Assembly (NCBI GenBank): GCA_029215795.1
Contig: JARDYH010000007.1
Span: 67,262,763 to 67,326,762, forward strand
Length of the DNA: 64,000 nt
From: Anniella stebbinsi
Lineage: Eukaryota > Chordata > Lepidosauria > Squamata > Anniellidae
Direction: 5' to 3'
The translations under genes were made by a program, and so were the position numbers. Positions 35,201 to 59,324 of this stretch are shown here, in pieces. The number at the start of each line of letters is the position of its first letter. Position 1 is the stretch's first letter. The notes beneath the pieces were generated by a model. The model saw only the letters and a program-made list of their open reading frames with translations, was not told the origin of the DNA and did no database searches.

Positions 35201-38200
35201 GGCTGGTGGATTTAGCCATCAAAGGCTTTGTTAAGAAGCCATGTCTTAAGCTGACGCCAAAATGAAGCCAGTGCCAGCGCCAGTCGGGCCTCCAGAGGCA
35301 GGACATTCCACAGCTGGGGTGCCACCACAGAGAAAGCCCTCTCCCAAGTCCCACCATAGTGTATATCTCACATTGGTGGGGCACGGAGAAGGGCTCCTTC
35401 AACAGATCTCAGGACTTGGGCAGGCAGGACAGCCAGAGTTTCCAGAGGACCTGCTCCTGCACCTGACACACAAACAAAGCAGGGATTTTCCTAGCATAGC
35501 CTTACATCGGCCTCCCCCAACCTGGCTCTCTCCAGATGTGTCAGACTACAATTCCTAATATCCCCTAGCCAGCATGCTGGGAGTTGTAGTCCAACACACC
35601 TGGAGGGCACCAGATTGGGGGAAGGCTGAGTGACAGGAACTGAGCTACACCTAGCAAGCTGCCTCAATCCAAGTCAGACTGCTTCTCCATTTAGCGCGCT
35701 CTGGCCTACTTTAAGTAACCACGGATCTTCGGGGTCTCTCAAGCACCTGAGACAGGATCATTTTAACTGGTGATGCCAGAGAGTGAACCTGAGCCTTTCC
35801 GAATGCAAGGCCCAGGCTACCACTGGGCTATGGTAATTCCCCTAAAGGAAAGTTCTAGTCCTCGTGGTTCTGAATAAAGGATCAGAGGAAGCCGCCTCAT
35901 GCTAGGCAGACTAATTGGTCCATCTCGCCCAGCCTGAAAGCATCTCTCCAGGGTCTCAGGCTGAAAAGAGTTCTTTCCTTTAATCGGAGATGCCAAAGTT
36001 CAATCATGGGACCTTCTGCATGCAAAGCAGGTGCCCAGCCACTGAGTTATGGCTCCTACCCAAGCAAGCCACGGCCCCTTGCGTCTTTTGTGGGTGCGTC
36101 AGGCTTCTGTTAAAAACTCAGGACTTGGGTAGGGAGTGATGAATCGGACTATATTTGGTGAATGTCAGTTTCACAGGTCTTCAGTCATACGTCTGTTCTA
36201 TTCAATTTCCACATTAGTCTGCAATTTTGGTTGGAGGAGGGGGGGAACATATGAGAATTCACATTTATTTTTGGACGTAACTTTTCCTCATGTGCACTTT
36301 TTTGCAGCCAAGAACTGCATTGCAAAGTTTAAAATGCACACGCTGAAAGATAACTGTGTTCCGATCTGCTTATTAGGCTGTGAAATGCAAGCAATGCAAA
36401 CCAACCAATTTCCCCCCCAATCCATTGGCAGGGCGTGGGTGGGCAGACCTAGCTCTAGGGTTCCAATTCCCATTTTGGGAGGGGAGAAGAGCCTAGCGGT
36501 TACAATAACAGGGGCTGAGACTCCTGCACTCCATCGAGACTCCTGTACTCCAGCTATAGCTCTGAAGTTAAAAGGGCTAGGATGCAAAAATGGCTTCCGG
36601 TATGTTCCTGGGTGCTATTCAAAGTGCTGTTTGCAAGCTTTACAATCCTTTATGGCTTGGGATCGGGGTTTCTGAAGGACCTATGATCCCTTTTGAACCT
36701 GCCCAAACACTAAGATCTTCTCTAGGGGTCCCTCTCCAGGTAATTCTCCTTTCAGAGGTGAAGAAAGTGGCAAACAGAGAGGTCAGCCTGGTGCTTTCTT
36801 TCTATTTTAGGCCGCTGGTTAAGATGAACAGTTCTTTCGGTTTTATTTGCTGTCCTACTTGCCGGTATTTTATTATTTTTATGTCTCCTCTTCGGTTTAA
36901 GAATTATTTGTTTAGAACTTGCTTTATCTCAACCCATTAGTCCTACTGTGACGTTTTATTTTACTTTCAAAGAAATTGTACACAGCCTTGAAATGTTAAT
37001 TGAAAACATAGATGCAGCGTATACATTTTTTTTTTAGAGTAAAAATAAACAAACTGATGGGTTCTTTCTTCAGTTCTACAACAAGGGCTTTGGGGTTCCC
37101 ACTGTGTCTCTCTGAGCCTTGGGAAAGCAAGGATCATACAGAGTGCAGCAAAGTGCCTGTCCATCCAACCTGTCCAAGGTCGTTCTGTACATCCAGGTAA
37201 TCCGTCCCTTGCATATACTGCAGGATGGAATCCAGGAAGGCCTCGTGTTCATGGATGACAGCCAAGTGAAGAGCTCTGGAGGCAACAGGAAACAACAGAT
37301 GCAGTAAGACGGACCAAACTCTATTGCAGCCTTCCTGGCTCAGAACAATGGGAATTGCAATCCAACATACCTGGAGGGCACCAATTTGGGGAAGCTTACT
37401 TTACTCTATTGTCTGGAAAATGTGTCCTATAATACAGTCGGGAACTGCTAAAGGAGTGCTCAGGCGGCTGCAGGTTCTATAATGTTGCAGCAGCCCCAGC
37501 ATTTAAACTGAGTAGTTCTTAAACAAATAGCTCTTTTAAACCAAGAGCTATGTTTAACTCAGAACATGTCTACAAACATAAAACACTTTTGCAGTTCTGT
37601 CCTATGCATATTTGCTTGGAATTAAGTTCCAGGGTTCAGAAGAGACCAGCGTTCACAAGATCCATAGCCTGAGCAGCCTCTCAAAAATTAATAAGGGTTG
37701 GGTATCTCTAATAGATTTTGTAGCTGTAGTTTAAGAAATGAAGTTAATAATAATAATAATAATAATAATAAAAGAACACTTTCAGCACTCATAAAATGAC
37801 ACTCCTCCCCCAAACCCAGTCAATAGTTAAACTGGCCTCAAACCAGTTTAAATTTGTTGTATCAAGGGGACTTGATCAGGACTAGTATTGGCTTTCTCTC
37901 AACCCTGGAGGTGTTACTCTAACCTATCAGCACAAAGGTTATCCTTGTGGGAACCAAACACTGACACCTGAGCTGCCCTGACATTACTGCGCAAATAAAA
38001 AGCACGGCTTGAAATGATCCGTGCAGGAAACGATCCTATCAGATAGGGGTTTTGTTACAAAAGAGGAAGGAAGGAGGAAGAGCAGGTTAGAAGGCAGCTC
38101 TACACCTGCAGCAGCTAGAAAACGGCTCTTCAGCCAGGGATGCCTGTCCTGGCTGTCAGAAACAGAACAGCCACTGCAGGCACAGAAAGGCTTCTGCAGA

Positions 38201-38917
38201 CCAGGGGCCTCCTCCTGTCTCGCACTCTGGGGCCGCTTGGGTGTCTCTGCCTGAGGCGCAACTGCTGTACTTCCAAGGTAAGCAGGTGACCGGCAAACCC
38301 CACCACGGCCGTGTATGTGTGTGTAGCCGGATTTTCACGAGAAACCGGCAAGAGGAGAATTCAAGGCCGGTTTCTTTTTGACACGCTCCTCTCCTCCGGT
38401 CCTTCATCCCCGGGGGCCTCCTTCCTACGTGCGGGCCGAGGATCCGGCCGCCCCCTGCACCCCAAGGTACGCACGTGTCTCCATCCTCGGTGGCGAAGCC
38501 CAGCACGTGGTGCAGCCACGCCTCGGGGGCCACCACCGCCGGCCCCTGCTGCTCGAGGTGCACGGCCCCCACGCCATCCACCAGGGCGCCCACGTCCTCG
38601 TCGCCTCTCAGTGAGTCGCCCAGAGCCGAGTCCAGCCGCTCCAAGTCGTCGTCTTCCTCCAGCAGGGTCTTGTGGGGGCCACCGCGGGCCAAGGGTCCGG
38701 GGTCAGAGGTCACGGCAAAGCCTCCAGGCCCCACCATCTCCGCGTCGCCATGGGCAACCAGGCCCCCGCCTTCCTGGATCAGGCTCAGCTGGCCCTCGCT
38801 GAGGGAGCCCAGCCCGCTGTCGCACCAGTCGTCGCCGCCGCCGCCGCCAGCCCCGGCTTCCCCCCGCTTGGGCTCTCGAGGCCCGCAGTGGGCCGCCTGC
38901 CCCTGTAAGGCGGCCAT
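32205..38917 (-). CDS. NFKBIB: NF-kappa-B inhibitor beta, ankyrin-repeat protein (6 exons)
   Basis: Binds Rel dimers in the cytoplasm and masks their nuclear import until IKK-driven degradation. Minus-strand exons 38917-38475, 37275-37170, 34979-34751, 34070-33982, 33066-32833 and 32243-32205 join in frame to 379 residues. D33-S-G-L-G-S38 is the IKK/beta-TrCP degron. Ankyrin repeats follow from about residue 143: EDGDTALHLAVIHEHEAFLD, TALHIAVILGASDVVGKLVS, HTALHLACREGQRDCAQQLL, YTPLHVAVLRKNLDMVNLLI and GRSPLHLAVESQNPEVVEYL. An acidic PEST-like tail follows (EEPDWDSEESLDSNSE, DEYDDIVINRGR). The ATG at 38917 is the first in frame and has a good context (gccATGg). Compared with human, the N-terminal segment between degron and repeats is longer and the insert before the fourth repeat is shorter. 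It is head to head with SIRT2, as in mammals. Confidence 0.95.
35003..35425 (-). mobile_element. LINE 3' region (L2-like)
   Basis: 'tagaacatttatatcccgct' tail followed by 'gcattccacagctggggtgc'-type non-coding body. In NFKBIB intron 2, directly upstream of exon 3. Confidence 0.65.
35640..36060 (-). mobile_element. Two tRNA-derived SINE fragments
   Basis: Both carry the reverse complement of a tRNA-like head ('ttctgcatgcaaagcaggtg', 'ccactgagttatggct'; 'gaatgcaaggcccaggctac', 'ccactgggctatggta'). The same family appears in plus orientation at 55972-56160. Confidence 0.6.
37744..37771 (+). repeat. (TAA)n microsatellite
   Basis: About nine TAA units in NFKBIB intron 1. Confidence 0.9.
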
Positions 38918-39795
38918 GGCTGAGGTGGGGCCTACTACAACGCAGCCCCGCCGCAAGAGCCCAGGGCCATAAGGGAGCCCAGGCGGAGCGCCCCGGTCCC
39001 CGCCGATGCTCAAGCCGCTTCTCCTGCCACGGCTGCCATGGACGGGGACTGCGAGCAACCTGGGGAATCCCCAGACTGGCGTCCTACGCTCACTCCAAGA
39101 GGCATGCCGGGAGTTGTAGTTCCTCCCTCCCCGCCTTTCTTTCTCGGGACATGCCGGGAGATGTGGTCCTGGCGTGCCTCTATCCGGGTACTACCGTGCC
39201 ACTTCAGACCCACCCCCATGCTCGAGACGCCATTTTGTGTCCTTCGCAGGGCAAGTTGGGAATTGTAGTTCCCAAGGCAGGCTGGGCAACAGGTGGTTTT
39301 GTTTGTCCGCGTCTATATTTGTTTGTATTAATTCGAATGATTTGTGTTGTTTTTTGGTCTCTGGATTTCTCATCTCTCCATTATTATTTTTTTAACAACA
39401 TGGTTGCAACCAACCGAAACACACACATTAGTTTGTGGGGGCGGGTTGTAAGGAAGATTGACAGCGTCACTGGAGTCCCTGCCTCCCTGCAACGCAAGGC
39501 ATGCCGGGTGATTGAGCCATTCTGTGGTTTCCACCGCCCTCCCCTCCCCCTGAATCTATTACTGCGATTGGCTGACACGAACGATCTTTTTTGTGTCCAT
39601 GGTGAACGTCATCGACGTCGTGTTGTTGTTGTTTCTCCCGCGGAGCATGTTGGGACTCTGGCTGTTGATTGGCTGCTGTGCCGCGATGCTTCCTGGGGGT
39701 TGTAGTTTTCCTGTCAGGGTGACAACTGTGGATTTGCTCCTTCCCTTGCTCCGCAACTCCCTTCAGAGCCGGAGTTTGCGGCGCGGGGACACTTC
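38918..39795. promoter_or_regulatory. NFKBIB/SIRT2 bidirectional promoter with ZNF143-type sites
   Basis: Only 878 bases separate the two start codons, and there is no TATA box. Strong SBS/Staf (ZNF143) matches are GGCATGCCGGGAGTTGTAGT (39101-39120) and 'gcaagttgggaattgtagtt' (39251-39270). Weaker ones lie at 39149-39169, 39498-39520 and 39685-39708. Inverted CCAAT boxes (ATTGG) lie at 39567-39571 and 39668-39672, and a CRE-like 'acgtcatcgacgtcg' starts at 39606. The region is CpG-rich. Shared control of the two genes is inferred from this arrangement. Confidence 0.75.
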
Positions 39796-51906
<12,111 letters not shown>

Positions 51907-51945
51907 AGAGATTGGACAGGACTGGGGGACCCGTGCTATGGATGA

Positions 51946-51951
51946 ATTAAA
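51946..51951 (+). terminator. Candidate SIRT2 polyadenylation signal
   Basis: ATTAAA about 40 bases after the SIRT2 stop codon. A later AATAAA at about 52336 belongs to an L2-type tail (52285-52340), but could be used if the 3' UTR runs through it. Confidence 0.45.
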
Positions 51952-53384
51952 AATCAAAATGGCCACAGGCTGACTTGATTTCTTTAAGGGCCTTGGCCGC
52001 CCGGGATCAACCAAAGGCTTCTGCCTAGGAGATCATGCGGTGGGAAATCCAAAAGAATGTGAGGAGTTATGGAATGAAAGTGAAAGAGGCCAAGGTACCA
52101 CTTTACAAAGTCTTCTCTGCTGACTTTGGGAGTGTTTGACTTGAAAGCCCTAAATTGCTGAAATTATGGGGGAGAAATTGGATTGACAAGTAGCAATATT
52201 AACATTTGTAGTTTATTTTTCAGCCTTTGTGACTTTTGGTTGATGTGGGGTTAGAGGACAAAACCAGCCTTGATCTTAATGCTATTGTATGTAAATCACC
52301 CAGAGAGCTTCGGCTATGGGGCGGTATACAAATGTAATAAATCATCATCATCAGCTATCTAAAATTATTTCTATGCCACCTTTAAGGATGGACCCCTTTC
52401 AAGGCGGCGTACAAGACAAAACCCACACTAAATGGATACAGCGTAAACAATCCATGAAACATGTTTCAATAAAATCCATAAAAACTGAAATTGACACAGA
52501 GAATCATTAAAAGCAAAACTTTCCAGTAAAAACCAACAGCCCAGGCTGAAGGGAAGGCCAGCGAAAACAGGTGGGTCTCCCAAGCTGCTCTTTTTCCTGG
52601 GAAATCCGTTTTTTTCTTTGGCACCCAGCTTGGCCAAAGATGATGATAAGTTGTGCAGAGTGGTGGTTGGAGGTTATTTAATCAATCTTTTTAACACTGT
52701 TTCAGCTTTTGCAGCAGTCACTGCATTAAGCTATCATAAATGGCAATTAAATCCAAGCACCTTGATACCAGGAGAGGATACTGTGTCTCTTTCCCCGTGT
52801 GCGACCCTGTTTCTGCAAGCACTTACATGTGTGTGTGTAGGGGGGGGGGGCTGTGCATTTTGGGAGAACTGTTTGTAAAAATGGTGGCGTTGATGATCAT
52901 TTTGTCTTTTAACATAGTCAATCCCAAAATTTTGGAGTAGGTCACAGCAGATTAAAACAAATATAAAACAGTCTGTTTCAAACTGGATTAAAATAAGCTA
53001 ATGTTTAAGTGATGTTAAATACCACGAATCCTCTGCAGACCCTCAAAAACCAGCCCGTCACTTCCAAAAGAGGGATGGGCTTCTGGTACTCTTCATAGAG
53101 AGGACACTATAGCTATTGGACAGCCATGGAGGATGTCATTATGTGCCCTAACTTCCCAATTTGGTGTCCAGTTTCAAACTTTCCGAAGTCAGCTGTGTTT
53201 TGTTAACAATAGACACTGGCTCAGGTCATACAGCCAGAGGCCGCTTTCAGTCCTCCATTAGAAGTCTCCATCTATAGTGTTGTGTCTCTATGATGATATC
53301 CCCAAATAGCTACTCGTACCTATGACAAAGGTGGCACCATCCTTGCAGGGTGTGAGGATTCTTATTCAACTCTTGCTGTATATA

Positions 53385-54123
53385 TGTGTGTATTTTATTT
53401 AGAAGTGCAATCTACAAGTGACTTACACTTAGAATTAAAAATCACATAACAAAAAACAATACAATAAGGGCATAAAAAAGACAAACAAACCCATTAAAAC
53501 AGGAGTCAGCCCATTAAAACCAAAACAATGAAGGGGTGCAACACCTCCTTATAACTAAACATCTGGCAAAAATGGAACCGTCTTAATGTGTTTAAATGTC
53601 TCCATATTTTAGTCCCTCTTTTTAATTTAAAACTGGTTTTGGGATGACTTTATGGGTAGAACCTGCTCAAGGTGGTGTACAGGACGAAAAACATATAACG
53701 GCAATAAAATACCATAAAAATGAATTGCACCAATAAACCTGTAGCCCACAGATCATGGGAAAGCCAGCAAAAACAAGTGAGCCTTCAGAGCCTTCCTGAA
53801 GACCTGCAAAGAAGGGGCCTGATGAATCCCTGATGGAAGCTGTTTCCAGAGGTGCAGAGCCACCACGGAGAAGCCCTCTCCCTTGTACTCACCAACCTAA
53901 CAATCCTTGACTGTGAGCAAGTGAGAAGGATCTCGGTTAATAACTTTGAAGTACGGACAGGCTGTTACAGAAGAATATGGTCCTTCTAGTAACTTGGGCT
54001 CTGAAATGCACTTTCAACCAATGCAGCTGGTGCAGTATTGGTGTCAATTGAGCAGAGGGTTGGACTCGATGGCCTTATAGGCCCTTCCAACTCTTCTATG
54101 ATTGTATTCTATGATTCTATGAA
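53385..54123. mobile_element. LINE 3' region (-) abutting a CR1 3' tip (+)
   Basis: 53385-54046 carries the minus-strand tail and body ('gctgtttccagaggtgcaga', 'ccaccacggagaagccctct'). 54047-54123 is a 5'-truncated CR1 ending 'ttctatgattgtattctatg'. Confidence 0.65.
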
Positions 54124-55389
54124 ATGAGCAGATCGCCTAGTTCCACTGATACCTGGGCAGTTTCTGAACCATCTTCAAAGCCAGCTAAATAATGGGGATC
54201 CAGCCATTCACAAATCTTACAAACCAGAAACTCTGGGAACAAAACCCAAGTTTCCTAGCCTTTGCTCTGTTCCTTCCTGCAAGAAATTGTCAAGCAGTAC
54301 TACATGCCACTTCTGGAAAAAAAGCCAATTGAGGTCTCTTATCAGACCCATCTGTGAAGAGTTGTAAGTGCCATGCAGAAGCTGGCCCTTATGCCTCTTC
54401 CAGGCTTTTCTTTGTATTTTAATATGGACTAGAAACTTGTTGGTTTTTATTTCCTTTATAGCTCAGATTTTGACAACAGTGTGGCTCTGTTTGACATCCA
54501 AAGTGATACCCTGCGCTCTCTAGTGGCTGTGCAGGTTTTTAGGCTGTGCTTCCACGCCCCGCCTTGTTTCTCTTTCGTTCTTCCAATGCCTCGCAAAGCT
54601 TAAACGTTTAACCAAAGAAGGGAGCATAAATATTGGGAATTCTGGTGGCAGAAACTTAGGCTTTTCCATCCGGTCTTCTTAGATAATTTCATGCAGCCCC
54701 CCCCCCCCCCACCTCCCACACACGCATCTAATGCCCTTCAGTTTACAACAGAGCATCTACTATTGTTTACAATCAGGAGCCTTTCCTAGCTGGAAGCATG
54801 TTTGTGCTGTCATTCTACTTATGCAAAACAGGGCCTAGAGCAATGTGAAGACCAGGAAGCAGCTTCCATTGTCAAGGGCTGGCCACTCCTGGATGGCAAC
54901 GTACACAAAACAAATGTCTGATTGCTTTGACCCAAATCAAACTTACAGGAACTAGGTAGAGTAGTGAGAGGGATCCAGTGAGGAATCCAGAGGAGAAGGC
55001 CAGGTCTAGAGATTGAAGGTATGTTTGGGTGCGGCATGGTGAGAAAATACCTAGAAATCTACATGGATTTTATTGGATCTAGAATCCAATAAAGAATCAA
55101 CTTCCTAGTCCTTTGTTGCATAGAAAACCTTGAAAGCATTTTATGCATCAGAATCAATTAAAGCTTAGTAGTTAAAGCAGAATAGAAAATTATTTAGTTA
55201 TAAGGAGCAGAAATACCTGCGCTTCAGTTTACTGTTGCTTTCCATGTCTTCCACCCCCTCCCTCTCATTCATCCCTATTTATTTACTGCTCCACATGTTA
55301 GACTTAATAGCCTTAGTGTCTTCCATCCTTCCTCCTCACATGACCAAAAACAAAAACACCTCTCCCTACCCCTCAAAAAGGAATGTCTT

Positions 55390-55970
55390 TTATTTATAAA
55401 CGCTTCCTTACCATTTTCCAGATAAAACCAACATCTCAAAATATAAATTTTTCATATAAAAATATTAAAACTAAGAAACACCAATTAAAATTTCATATAA
55501 TAAAATTAGGGAGAGGCCAGCAACCAAAACAAACCAACCCCCTTTTGAAAGCCAGATAAAACCCATTAGTCCAACATGAACACATACTAAAAGCCTGGAT
55601 GAATAAAATGTTTTTCACCGATACTGATGTCAGGTGAGCTTCTGTAAGAAGCACATTTCAAAGGCGTTGTGCCGCAATGGAGAATAGTGAATCCCAGATC
55701 TCTCTGCCTGCCTCATCTTGGACAGCAGAGGGACCCACCGAAGGATCCCTGATGAAGGTCTTAATAGGGAAGCAGGATTCATGTGGTCCTTGATGTATTC
55801 TGTCCTTACGCCAGTTAGGACCTTGACAAACAAAACCAGCCCCTTGACTTGAGACCAAAAATGGAGCAGGAGCCAGTTCAGCTGTGTTTGTAAGATGTGT
55901 TCCATACGTCCAGTCACAGTTTAGTAGTTTGGTTGCTATGTTTTGTATCAACTAGTTTATAGTTTTTGGG
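55390..55970 (-). mobile_element. LINE 3' region
   Basis: Starts with the A/T-rich tail (tttatttataaacgcttcct). On the minus strand it then reads decayed LINE body. There are no intact coding blocks. Confidence 0.55.
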
Positions 55971-55971
55971 C

Positions 55972-56160
55972 AGGTCCATAGCTCAGTGGGTAGAAGCACA
56001 TGCTTCACATACAGAAGGTCCCAGGTTCAATCCCCAGTATCTCCAAGTAAAGCAGGAAAAACCCCTTGACAACGGCTACCAGTCAGTGTTGACAATACCG
56101 GGCTAGATGGACCAAGGGTCTCAGTCAGTACAAAGCAGCATCCTAGGTTCCTACGAACCA
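55972..56160 (+). mobile_element. tRNA-derived SINE
   Basis: tRNA-like head with box A 'tagctcagtgggtagaagca' and box B 'ggttcaatcccc'. The body follows ('accagtcagtgttgacaata', 'gggctagatggaccaagggt'). Longer than a tRNA and without an acceptor stem. Confidence 0.75.
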
Positions 56161-56308
56161 TCTTCAAGGGTGCTTTCCCACCCCATCTCCATTGTATAAT
56201 GTATTGCAATAGTCCAAATGGGACTTACTAGAGCATGAATAATTATAGCTGGACAGTTTGTGAGAGGGCAGACCACAACCGGTACACAAGCCTAAGCTGC
56301 TGAAAGAT

Positions 56309-56995
56309 CATAGAATCATAGAATAGTAGAGTTGGAAGGGGCCTTTAAGGCCATGGAGACCGTCCCCTTGCTCAATGCAGGAATCCACCTTAAAGCATCC
56401 CTGACAGATGGTTGTTCAGCTGCCTCTTGAAGGCCTCTAGTGTAGGAGAGCCCATGACCTCCCTAGGCCATGGGTTCCATTGTTGTCCTGCTCTAACAGT
56501 CAGGAAGTTTTTCCTGATGTCCGGCCAGAATCTGGCTTCCTATAACTTGAGACCATTATTCTGTGTCCTGCACTCTGGGATGATCGAGAAGAGATCCTGG
56601 CCCTCCTCTGTGTGACAACCTTTCAAGTATTTGAAGAGTGCTATCATACCTCCCCACAATCTTCTCCAGGCTAGACATGGCCAGTTCTTTCAATCTCTTC
56701 TCATAGGGCTTTGTCTCCAGACCCCTGATCATTCTGGTTGCCCTCCTCTGAACACGCTCCAGCTTGTCTGCATCCTTCTTGAAGTGTGGTGCCCAGAACC
56801 AGACACAATACTTAAGATGAGGCCTAACCAGTGCCGAATAGAGGGGAACCAATGCCGAATAGAGGGGAACCAGTGCCGAATAGAGGGGAACCAGTGCCTC
56901 GTGCGATTTGGAAGCTACACTTCTATTAATGCAGCCCAAAATAGCATTTCCTTTTTTTTTTGCAGCCACATCACGCATGTTTCATGTTGCTGAGG
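56309..56995 (-). mobile_element. CR1 LINE, RT C-terminus with in-frame tandem repeat
   Basis: Minus-strand tail coding reads [20 protein letters not shown]. Between 56830 and 56892 a 21-bp unit occurs three times, adding repeats of the heptapeptide ALVPLYS in frame. The 3' end at 56309 carries the CR1 'atagaatcatagaatag' signature. Confidence 0.85.
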
Positions 56996-57240
56996 CCACT
57001 TGAGCTACTAAAGACAAGGTCAAACCAGTTAACAACTGTAGAGAGCGCACCTAATTTGTAGTGTGTTTGTATCAAGGCAATTTCCTACTGTTGCCCTATT
57101 TGAGTGACCAGGAGTAGTAGTGCAGGGAGTTACTAGAAAAATTCACAGCCCTCTGGTGGGCAGGAACTGCAGCTGTAGTTCTATTCTCAACACTTCTTAA
57201 TAGGTTGTGGAATGAAGTGTGTTGTGGAAGCCAACATAAA

Positions 57241-57523
57241 GGCCTTTATCACACCTACCCGGTTTGCTTCTGCGGGTTCCCCCTCCGTTTCCTTTGCGAG
57301 TGTAGCCTTTTGAATCACACGTGGTCGGTTTTGCTCCGATACCTCAGCTCAGCCTGCTGAACTTGCCTGAAACTGACAGGTTAAATCGAAACAGAAACTA
57401 AAAACGGAGCACTCAGGGCGCGAGAACAGCGTGAGGGGGACGACGTCATGCGAGTCCCTCGCTGAAGAAGTGGATCAAAGTCGCGGTGAGTGTGCTTAAA
57501 ACTGCGCGTGTGATAACGGCCAT
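57241..57523. mobile_element. Unnamed MITE with GGCC-TTATCACAC ends
   Basis: 'ggcctttatcacac' at the left and 'gtgtgataacggcc' at the right are near-perfect inverted ends. The interior is CpG-rich ('ggggacgacgtcatgcgag'), unlike its A/T-rich surroundings. It has no coding capacity. The superfamily was not identified. Confidence 0.45.
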
Positions 57524-58379
57524 AGCTTAATTTCTGTACCAAAAGATAACTGTTGATATTACTTCTTGGCCATTATTATCTTGGCTGACTGGCTAGGGTT
57601 AAAATCTCCAACAGTTGGACAACCTTTTGCAAGGTTGTCCAACTCCTATCTTGTTGGGAGCCACTGTATTCTTCAGCCATGGGTCCAAGGGCTTGGAAGT
57701 GTATGTTGCTGCATAAAGTAATCCCTTCTTGAGTGGTCAAGCTCTTGGTAAATTGTCACTAAAGATTTCAGAATCACAGAGATTAGCATTACAAGTACGT
57801 ATGCTTAGCTGTTGCATACGCAATCCAAAAAAAACAGCTTGTAACGAAGTGAAGTTCTGATACCCAAGTGTGAAATGTTTACAAATGAAACAGGACTAAT
57901 GTTTTGTCACACCTCCATAAAAATCCAGTGTTGCTGAATCCGGCCAATTTGCCTACCCCTGTTTTGTTAGGAAGCTAAAATGGAGAAGAGGACCCAAGAA
58001 GGATCACATACAATGCCTTGAGCTCTTTGGAGGAAAGGCAGGGTATATAAACAAATACAAATCAAATGATGTGATAGCCGCCAATGGAAAGTTTTTAAAA
58101 GGGGGATTAGACATGTTCATGGAGCATAGGCTATGGAAGGCTCCTAGTCACGGTGGTGATATATGCCACCCCTAGTGTCAAAGGCAGGGTGCAGGGAGTG
58201 GGCTGCTGCATTCATGCCCTGCTTGTTGACTTCACGTTGGAGCAACTGGTTGGTCACTGTGGTGGCAGAACACTAGACTGGATAGGACTTTGGTCTGATC
58301 CACCAGGCCTGTTACTTCCACCTTAAACATACATCTTTCTTGTTTTCTCTTTTGCTGTCTCTTTTGCTGTTCTTTTTTT

Positions 58380-58600
58380 TAAGTGAACGACGGGCCCCTG
58401 AGACCACGTGAAGGCAACTGGCGGAGGTGTAAACCACATCCCTGCCTTTGTCTCCTAGAGCTGCGCTCCTCCGTCACTGCCTGCTTGCTTTTTCGTTCAC
58501 GATTCGCTCTTCCTTCCCAGGCTCATTGCACGGAGCGCTTTTGGCTGCCGCTTCTGAAGTCCGTCTCCGCCCCACACCCTGTGCACACGCACCCCACAAG
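58380..58600 (+). other. Possible non-coding first exon of RINL
   Basis: A GC-richer stretch ends in a strong donor (CCCCACAAG|GTAAGACC at 58600/58601). It has no ATG-initiated frame worth calling. Its position upstream of the RINL start exon makes a 5' UTR exon plausible. The 5' limit is arbitrary. Confidence 0.35.
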
Positions 58601-59324
58601 GTAAGACCCATCTCATTTCTTGAGCGCCGGGTGTCTTAGTGAGCTCTCGGAGGAATTGCGAACTAAATGGCCAAATTGAAGGGTCGAGACAGATCGGTGG
58701 ACGGGAGATTGATAGATGGGTAGAAGCCGTGGGAGCCATGTGTAACCTCCCTATATAAAAGCAACCTACCCCTGGAGACCAGAGGCTGGGAACAAACAGG
58801 AAAAGACCACTTCTACTGTCTCGGAGTTTCCCTGTGACATCCGGCTAGCCATTTGTTAGAAATGGGTCACTGGACTAAACGCACCCTACTTAGAATCTCT
58901 GAGAGCCTAAGTATTTTTAATCCCAGGTCGACTGTTTCCTCAGTAGCAAGGGACAGGCCCTTCTGATACTTTGGTCTCCATTTGAAAAATGAGCGCTTCA
59001 CGTATGAACCTTTGGGAGCCAAGTATGAACCTTTGTCTGGAAAGCCAGCATCCGCAGTGAGTAGGGTTGGCCATTTGCCTGTTAAGAAACGTGACGTCCA
59101 TTCCAGCCGCCATCTTCCCTGCTCATATGCGCACATGGGCTGTGATTTCCCATGCAAGCTCGCGGTGGGAATGTGGTACAATCCCACAGGTGTTGATTTC
59201 ATAAAGAGCCAAAGGGAGAGAGTCTGCATAGAAGTAACCCACCATTCTTCTGGGTGGAGGGGCTTCCCTTCACCTTGGATAGTTTGAAGTCTGACTGTAA
59301 GTATTGTTATGCTCACCTCAGTTC

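Larger units (their letters stand above)
51970..58340. other. SIRT2-RINL intergenic region
   Basis: No coding exon is seen. It is filled with LINE debris (52345-52680 -, 53385-54046 -, 54047-54123 CR1 +, 55390-55970 -), a SINE, a CR1 with a tandem repeat, a MITE, a CR1-like fragment (58060-58320 +) and a poly-C run at 54699-54710. Confidence 0.6.

Noticed and set aside
38156..39058. N-terminal extension of NFKBIB to 39058
   Set aside because: The extra 47 codons begin with TTG, not ATG. The first in-frame ATG is at 38917, with good context.
55972..56045. tRNA gene
   Set aside because: Box A and B are present, but there is no acceptor stem and it continues into a SINE body.
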